Virus record (IMG/VR): IMGVR_UViG_3300027917_000060
Coordinates: 1 to 51,243 of that record
Direction: 5' to 3' (one strand)
From: a virus
Length of the DNA: 51,243 bases
The position numbers and the translations under genes were made by a program. Below, one piece after another: positions 47,792-51,243 of this stretch; within the stretch, counting starts at the first letter, position 1, and each line of letters begins with the position of its first letter. The notes beneath the pieces were generated by a model. The model was not told the origin of the DNA and searched no databases. It saw only the letters and a list, made by a program, of their open reading frames with translations.

Positions 47792-48358
47792 ATGAAAGCT
47801 GGTGATTTCGTCAAGACAATGGGAAACAAGCGAGGGGTTGTGGTCAAGATAGTCCCGACGATCGGCACCAACATGGTGCTCGTGCAGACGCTCACAGACA
47901 GTCGGTGGTACCGCGAGCAGGATCTTCAGCCGGTTATCATTGGCGCAGCGCGCAGGATCACTAACGTGGACAAGCGGCGCAAGGAAGTCAGGGAGGCGAT
48001 AAAGCGCGCCGGACTCCCCATCGGAGGTGAGTGTGATCCTGATGATGCGCAGTGCGAGGCGTCAGAGCCCACTCACACGCGTATACCGAAGATACGCTTC
48101 TCCAGCGATCCCTGGGACCTCGGGCCTTCAACGATGCCAACGCCTCCGCCCCCCGCATCAACGCAAGATCCTAGCTCGTTGCCCAATGAGGGGCGCACGA
48201 TCACGGACTTCAACGAGCAAGCCGACGCGCCCATGGGCCAGTCCACCATCGCCCAAGACGCAGACGACGGGATCGAGTGCATTGACAACGAGGACTACGG
48301 CGGTGCACGCGAGGCGCTCGTCGACATTCGTGACAAAGCAGCGAAGAAGGGCGTCTAG
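47792..48358 (+). CDS. Protein with KOW/SH3-like N-terminal domain (188 aa)
   Basis: Residues 1-45 (MKAGDFVKTMGNKRGVVVKIV, MVLVQTLTDSRWYREQDLQPV) look like a small SH3-type barrel. The rest is acidic and Pro/Ser-rich (STMPTPPPPASTQDPSSLPNEG) ending in a helix. Good AAAGGAGG site. Possibly nucleic-acid or protein binding; function unknown. Confidence 0.6.
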   Translation: MKAGDFVKTMGNKRGVVVKIVPTIGTNMVLVQTLTDSRWYREQDLQPVIIGAARRITNVDKRRKEVREAIKRAGLPIGGECDPDDAQCEASEPTHTRIPKIRFSSDPWDLGPSTMPTPPPPASTQDPSSLPNEGRTITDFNEQADAPMGQSTIAQDADDGIECIDNEDYGGAREALVDIRDKAAKKGV

Positions 48359-48398
48359 ACTAGGCGCCTAGAACATAGTAACGTCTAGGAGGACGTAC

Positions 48399-49016
48399 AT
48401 GAAAGAGATCACCATAACGCGGGCCATGGCGGCGCTCAAGATCAACGAGGACAAGATTGCCAAGCGTAGGCAGTTTCAGCTGGCGTACCTGATTCGCGAG
48501 TCCGACCGAGTCGACCCCATCAGGGCCGAGGGTGGAAGCGAAGGGTACATTCAGCGCTTGGGGCAGTCCATCAATGATCTGATCGCAGAGCGCCTCGCTG
48601 TCAAGCGAGCCATCGCCGTCGCGAACATGCGGCATGAACTCACGTTGCCGATGAACCCAGCGGCACCACGTCGTGTCACCCGCTCGATCCACGACTGGCT
48701 CGTGTGGCGCAACCAGATCGCCAAGCCCACGCGGGACCACCTGATCGCAATGGCGAAGATGATTCAGCAAGCGCGCTTCGGCACCGTGCGTGATCGACTG
48801 CAGTCGTTTGCTCAGCGGCGCTCTGTCACGGAAGCTGAGGACGCAAAGAAGGACATCGCCGTCAACATCGACGAGGAGAAGCTCAACGAAGAGATCGAAC
48901 TCATCACGCACATCTTGCAGGAGCTGGATGGCGAGCTGAGCCAGTTCAACGCAACTCATACGGTGAAGGTGGGGGAGACGCTCGACACGATCGAGGACCT
49001 CGACCGGCGACAATAG
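48399..49016 (+). CDS. Helical protein of unknown function (205 aa)
   Basis: Predominantly coiled-coil/helical: ITRAMAALKINEDKIAKRR, YIQRLGQSINDLIAERLAVKRAIAVANMRHELTL, SIHDWLVWRNQIAKPTRDHL. The order (short N-terminal helix, I..LI.ER...KRAI..AN pattern, then ... DWL.WRN) reminds me of the phage/bacterial DIP1984-like family, but this is not certain. TAGGAGG before ATG 48399. A palindromic CTAGGCGCCTAG lies in the gap before the gene. Confidence 0.6.
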   Translation: MKEITITRAMAALKINEDKIAKRRQFQLAYLIRESDRVDPIRAEGGSEGYIQRLGQSINDLIAERLAVKRAIAVANMRHELTLPMNPAAPRRVTRSIHDWLVWRNQIAKPTRDHLIAMAKMIQQARFGTVRDRLQSFAQRRSVTEAEDAKKDIAVNIDEEKLNEEIELITHILQELDGELSQFNATHTVKVGETLDTIEDLDRRQ

Positions 49017-49032
49017 CAAGGAGGAAATGAAC

Positions 49033-49710
49033 ATGAGTGGAAGACGAGGATTGACGGTAGGCGTAGGCACCCACGAAGTGCACGTGCCCGAGAAGTGGCT
49101 GGGGGCCATACTGTTCATTGTGGCTAGCGCTCTGATACTGAGTCGTGTGCTCGCTGCCGAGTGCCAAGACGTGCAGATCCGTGGCATCTACGACGGGCCT
49201 GACCCGATGTGGCCGGTGATGCGCGTGTGCGTGCCTGAGTGCGGTGGTATTGACGTGTTGCCTACGTTCGCGCCACTACGCACGATCGAGGGCGTCGAGG
49301 AGTTCGAGGTCGAAGAGGTACGCAGCGTGCCTGACATTGTGCTCCTGCTCGACCCTGACGAGATCGAGAGCATGGCACTGTCACGTGACTCACGCAGCTA
49401 CAACACAGGCTGCTCGAACGTGTTTGATTGCGTGAGCACGGCGTACGACAACTGCGCAGGACAACGCGCACACGCACGCATGGTCGTGTACGTCGAGAGC
49501 GGTGGTGAGAACGCGTGCACGTGGCAGTGTAGTAACAATCGTGCGGGGCGGTTGGCGTGCGATGTTGAGGAGCAAATGCCCACATCGGACGGATGCAACC
49601 CGCAGCTTGCGTACCCGCAGTGCCATCCATGCTTCGTCGGGCCAGTGCAGCCAGGAGCGTGCGACACGCCCGACCCTGGCGGAGTGGCTGCCCCAGTGAG
49701 TGCACAATGA
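49033..49710 (+). CDS. Exported or membrane-anchored Cys-rich protein (225 aa)
   Basis: N-terminal cytosolic stretch, one hydrophobic helix (LGAILFIVASALILSRVLA, residues about 25-43), then an ectodomain with about 14 cysteines in separated pairs (CVPEC, GCSNVFDC, CTWQC, CHPC), as in disulfide-bonded periplasmic proteins. ATG 49033 is better placed after AAGGAGG than the ATG two codons earlier. A role in the envelope, such as superinfection exclusion, is possible; no homologue recognised. Confidence 0.65.
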   Translation: MSGRRGLTVGVGTHEVHVPEKWLGAILFIVASALILSRVLAAECQDVQIRGIYDGPDPMWPVMRVCVPECGGIDVLPTFAPLRTIEGVEEFEVEEVRSVPDIVLLLDPDEIESMALSRDSRSYNTGCSNVFDCVSTAYDNCAGQRAHARMVVYVESGGENACTWQCSNNRAGRLACDVEEQMPTSDGCNPQLAYPQCHPCFVGPVQPGACDTPDPGGVAAPVSAQ

Positions 49711-49898
49711 AGCTGCTCGTCACGGCAGGCTGGGAAGACTCCAACGGTGAGTGGGTCGAGAACAGCGACGTGCTCACGATCGAGACGGGCATGTACACCG
49801 ACCTTGCTCGCTTCATCGAGACGCACTTCGAGCGCGAGCGTCCTCGAACGACAACAGCCCAAGAAGTACAACAAGTCATCGATATTCGTAAAGCTTAG
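49707..49898 (+). CDS. Hypothetical protein (63 aa)
   Basis: Short mixed alpha/beta protein (MKLLVTAGWEDSNGEWVENS, LTIETGMYTDLARFIETHFERE). ATGA overlap with the Cys-rich exported protein. Not recognised. Confidence 0.65.
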   Translation: MKLLVTAGWEDSNGEWVENSDVLTIETGMYTDLARFIETHFERERPRTTTAQEVQQVIDIRKA

Positions 49899-49901
49899 AA
49901 G

Positions 49902-50024
49902 ATGGACTCCCACGCGAGTGACTCGGAAGCACCACGAGCGTGCCGTTCCCCTGGTGCTCGCTGGCACACAGGCTCGCGTACTCCAGCGAACGGTCAGAAC
50001 GAGTACGCCTCGCTTGAGCGCTAG
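49902..50024 (+). CDS. Possible small protein (40 aa)
   Basis: ORF of 41 codons, Ser/Arg/Ala-rich, with a weak ribosome site (TTAGAAG directly before the ATG). The rest of the gap to the tRNA at 50087 has no gene but contains a 9-bp hairpin (50052-50080, GCGCACAGG/CCTGTGTGC-type with a G-U pair). Confidence 0.3.
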   Translation: MDSHASDSEAPRACRSPGARWHTGSRTPANGQNEYASLER

Positions 50025-50086
50025 CACTCAGGCGTGGAGAGTTCTAGGCATGCGCACAGGCCCCTAGACCCTGTGTGCGTGCCGCT

Positions 50087-50160
50087 GGAGCGTTAGTGTA
50101 ATGGCTAACACGCCGGGCCGTAACCCCGCAAATCCAGGTTCGAGTCCTGGGCGCTCCACC
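50087..50160 (+). tRNA. tRNA-Tyr-like (anticodon GTA, C33)
   Basis: Acceptor GGAGCGT/GCGCTCC, D-stem GTGT/ACAC, four-pair anticodon stem CGGG/CCCG with loop CCGTAAC (GTA at 34-36, C instead of U at 33), T-arm CCAGG-TTCGAGT-CCTGG. Ends ACC followed by G, so CCA is not fully encoded. Short variable loop, unlike class II bacterial tRNA-Tyr. Confidence 0.8.
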
Positions 50161-50235
50161 GGGGCGGTGGTGTAATGGGAAGCACTAGAGATTGTGATTC
50201 TCTCAGCGCCGGTTCGACTCCGGCCCGTCCCTCCA
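50161..50235 (+). tRNA. tRNA-His (anticodon GTG)
   Basis: Acceptor GGGGCGG/CCGTCCC (one G-U), D-stem GTGT/GCAC, anticodon stem AGAGA/TCTCT with loop TTGTGAT (GTG at 34-36, U33 present), T-arm GCCGG-TTCGACT-CCGGC, encoded CCA. It begins directly after the previous tRNA. The usual G-1:C73 pair of tRNA-His is absent: the base before is C and position 73 is T. Confidence 0.9.
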
Positions 50236-50325
50236 TTAACATGCTCAACATTATGCCCGAACATGACCCTACCGGCGGACTGTGTCTTGACCTGTCTTCG
50301 AGACTGGTGTGCGTAGACCCGTTCA

Positions 50326-50469
50326 ATGTCACCGGAACCAACCAACGCCACTGTCGTGTTCGGGCACCAAGATGCCCCCGTCGCATTTCTGTTAACCGAT
50401 GGAGTACCCCCAAGCTACACACACGGTAAACGAGTTCTTGACCGCGATGGGGGCATTTACTTTTCGTAG
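50326..50469 (+). CDS. Possible small protein between tRNA genes (47 aa)
   Basis: Open frame with protein-like composition (ATVVFGHQDAPVAFLLTDGV, YTHGKRVLDRDGGIYFS) but no clear ribosome site; only one ATG is available after an upstream stop. The competing frame 50239-50429 looks less coding. It may be a remnant. The remainder of 50236-50543 shows nothing else I can support. Confidence 0.35.
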   Translation: MSPEPTNATVVFGHQDAPVAFLLTDGVPPSYTHGKRVLDRDGGIYFS

Positions 50470-50543
50470 GAGACACGTTAAGCTATACGCCGTAATCAAA
50501 TCTGCTTTCAGGTGCGAAGTGGGAAGAGGCGTGAGAACTACTA

Positions 50544-50618
50544 GATGATATAGCTCAATTGGTAGAGCACCAGACCATAAATCTGGCGTTCCGGGTTCGA
50601 TTCCCGGTATCCTCGCCA
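50544..50618 (+). tRNA. tRNA with anticodon position ATA (C33)
   Basis: Acceptor GATGATA/TATCCTC (one T-C mismatch at pair 3), discriminator G, encoded CCA, D-arm GCTC...GAGC, perfect anticodon stem CCAGA/TCTGG with loop CCATAAA (positions 34-36 read ATA, position 33 is C), T-arm CCGGG-TTCGATT-CCCGG. Anticodon ATA would read UAU (Tyr). The C33 and A34 are unusual, so identity is uncertain; a one-base shift would read CAT (Met/Ile). Confidence 0.75.
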
Positions 50619-50630
50619 TAGGGGATCTTT

Positions 50631-50718
50631 CAAAGTTCAAAGTTCACACGCTCAAAGCTCACACCTATCAAAGCTCAGCCCTGGATATGATGAAGGGGCA
50701 TTCAAAGCTCAAAGTTCA
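50631..50718 (+). repeat. Six copies of CAAAGYTCA
   Basis: Copies start at 50631, 50638, 50653, 50669, 50703 and 50710; the first two and the last two overlap by two bases. Three have T and three have C in the variable position. Located between the last tRNA and the next gene, in otherwise non-coding sequence (50619-50869 holds no gene I can support). Confidence 0.85.
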
Positions 50719-50869
50719 TGTCAAATCCAACGCTTACCTGGCTACGATGGAGACATCGTAGACACGCGACTTGCGCAGCGTGTTCCCAGGGTGTTGGCTG
50801 CAGTTGGAAGCAGAGACATTACGCCGCGAAACGACACGAAACGTCCGAACGAAAGGAAGGAGAACAGTA

Positions 50870-51109
50870 ATGCAGCAAAGTACCACTCCCGTGTGGAACG
50901 TGAGTTTCATCCTGAAAGCCACGTTCGTCATGGAACAGGCTGGCTTCACCGACGAGGTGATCGTGCAGCCGGTGCAGGTGTCCGCACCCTCCGAGGCCGG
51001 CGCCGTCACGCAGCTGCTCATGGACGACGACATCCATGGCAAGCTGGCGCAGTACGAGAAGGACAAGGGGCGCATCGTCCCTATCGTCATCTGTGTCGCA
51101 AACCCTTAG
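50870..51109 (+). CDS. Hypothetical protein (79 aa)
   Basis: MQQSTTPVWNVSFILKATFVM start, then acidic and helical (SEAGAVTQLLMDDDIHGKLAQYEKDKGRIVPIVICVANP). ATG 50870 has AAGGAG eight bases upstream; the frame upstream lacks a ribosome site and looks non-coding. Not recognised. Similar small alpha/beta proteins are common in phage early regions. Confidence 0.7.
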   Translation: MQQSTTPVWNVSFILKATFVMEQAGFTDEVIVQPVQVSAPSEAGAVTQLLMDDDIHGKLAQYEKDKGRIVPIVICVANP

Positions 51110-51243
51110 GCGGAGGCGCGGCCAAGAGTGCGCCAACGCGGATCGCCGAGGCGCGCCGCGCTGTAGAGCGTGGGCTTCGTAAGCAGCCCAAGAGCCCTTA
51201 CGATCGCCTTGCACGCAAAGCCCGCCAGCCTGACGAAGCGGAC

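Noticed and set aside
50175-50429. 84-codon frame overlapping tRNA-His
   Set aside because: Its first third is the tRNA gene; the remaining frame has no ribosome site and a competing frame looks more protein-like.
51110-51243. Frame open to the right edge of the window (Ala/Arg-rich)
   Set aside because: No start codon or ribosome site is visible; may be a gene beginning outside ATG rules or simple chance, so it was not annotated.
1-51243. CRISPR array, transposon, integrase or diversity-generating retroelement
   Set aside because: No regular repeat-spacer pattern, no transposase/integrase or reverse transcriptase motif and no template/variable repeat pair was seen; the fibre repeats are tandem coding repeats.

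Overview
The window is a contiguous stretch of a tailed double-stranded DNA phage (Caudoviricetes) with a podovirus-like virion. The evidence is a terminase, a podovirus-type portal, an N4-gp56-type capsid protein, a P22 gp4-like tail adaptor, a large tail protein, fibres and very large ejection proteins. No tail tape measure, sheath or baseplate gene is seen. The amidase followed by a holin-like protein and an Rz-like spanin points to a Gram-negative host. No polymerase, helicase, integrase or lysogeny gene is present, so this is probably not the whole genome.

Layout. Positions 43303 down to 1 form one long leftward (minus-strand) operon in which most genes overlap or abut (ATGA, TGATG, TAATG). 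From right to left: zinc-binding and membrane small proteins and a candidate small terminase (43.3-40.8 kb); large terminase (40.8-39.1); small basic or membrane proteins (39.1-37.2); portal (37.2-35.2); scaffold and major capsid protein (34.7-32.8); a terminator and a tRNA-like gene (32.5-32.4); a ten-gene sugar/glycan cassette (32.4-24.4); tail adaptor, tail protein and fibres (24.4-15.2); four ejection-type proteins including 2235- and 1355-residue giants (15.0-2.0); a secreted beta-propeller-like protein and the lysis genes (2.0-0 kb).

Positions 43.3-44.05 kb are a non-coding divergent control region. It is built as a 338-bp inverted duplication: each outward-facing arm carries the same three boxes at nearly the same spacing. 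Rightward from 44.05 kb runs a plus-strand operon of about 20 small genes (membrane microproteins, Cys-pair proteins, one exported Cys-rich protein) that I mostly do not recognise. It carries a tRNA-Met and ends in a region with three more tRNA genes and a six-copy CAAAGYTCA repeat.

The most distinctive content is the glycan cassette embedded between capsid and tail genes. It encodes six glycosyltransferase-fold enzymes, a polysaccharide-deacetylase-like protein, a SAM methyltransferase, a B12-binding-type radical SAM enzyme and one hypothetical protein. One of the six glycosyltransferase-fold proteins closely resembles the plant reversibly glycosylated polypeptide / UDP-arabinopyranose mutase family (GT75). 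Its position suggests virion glycosylation, but the target is an inference.
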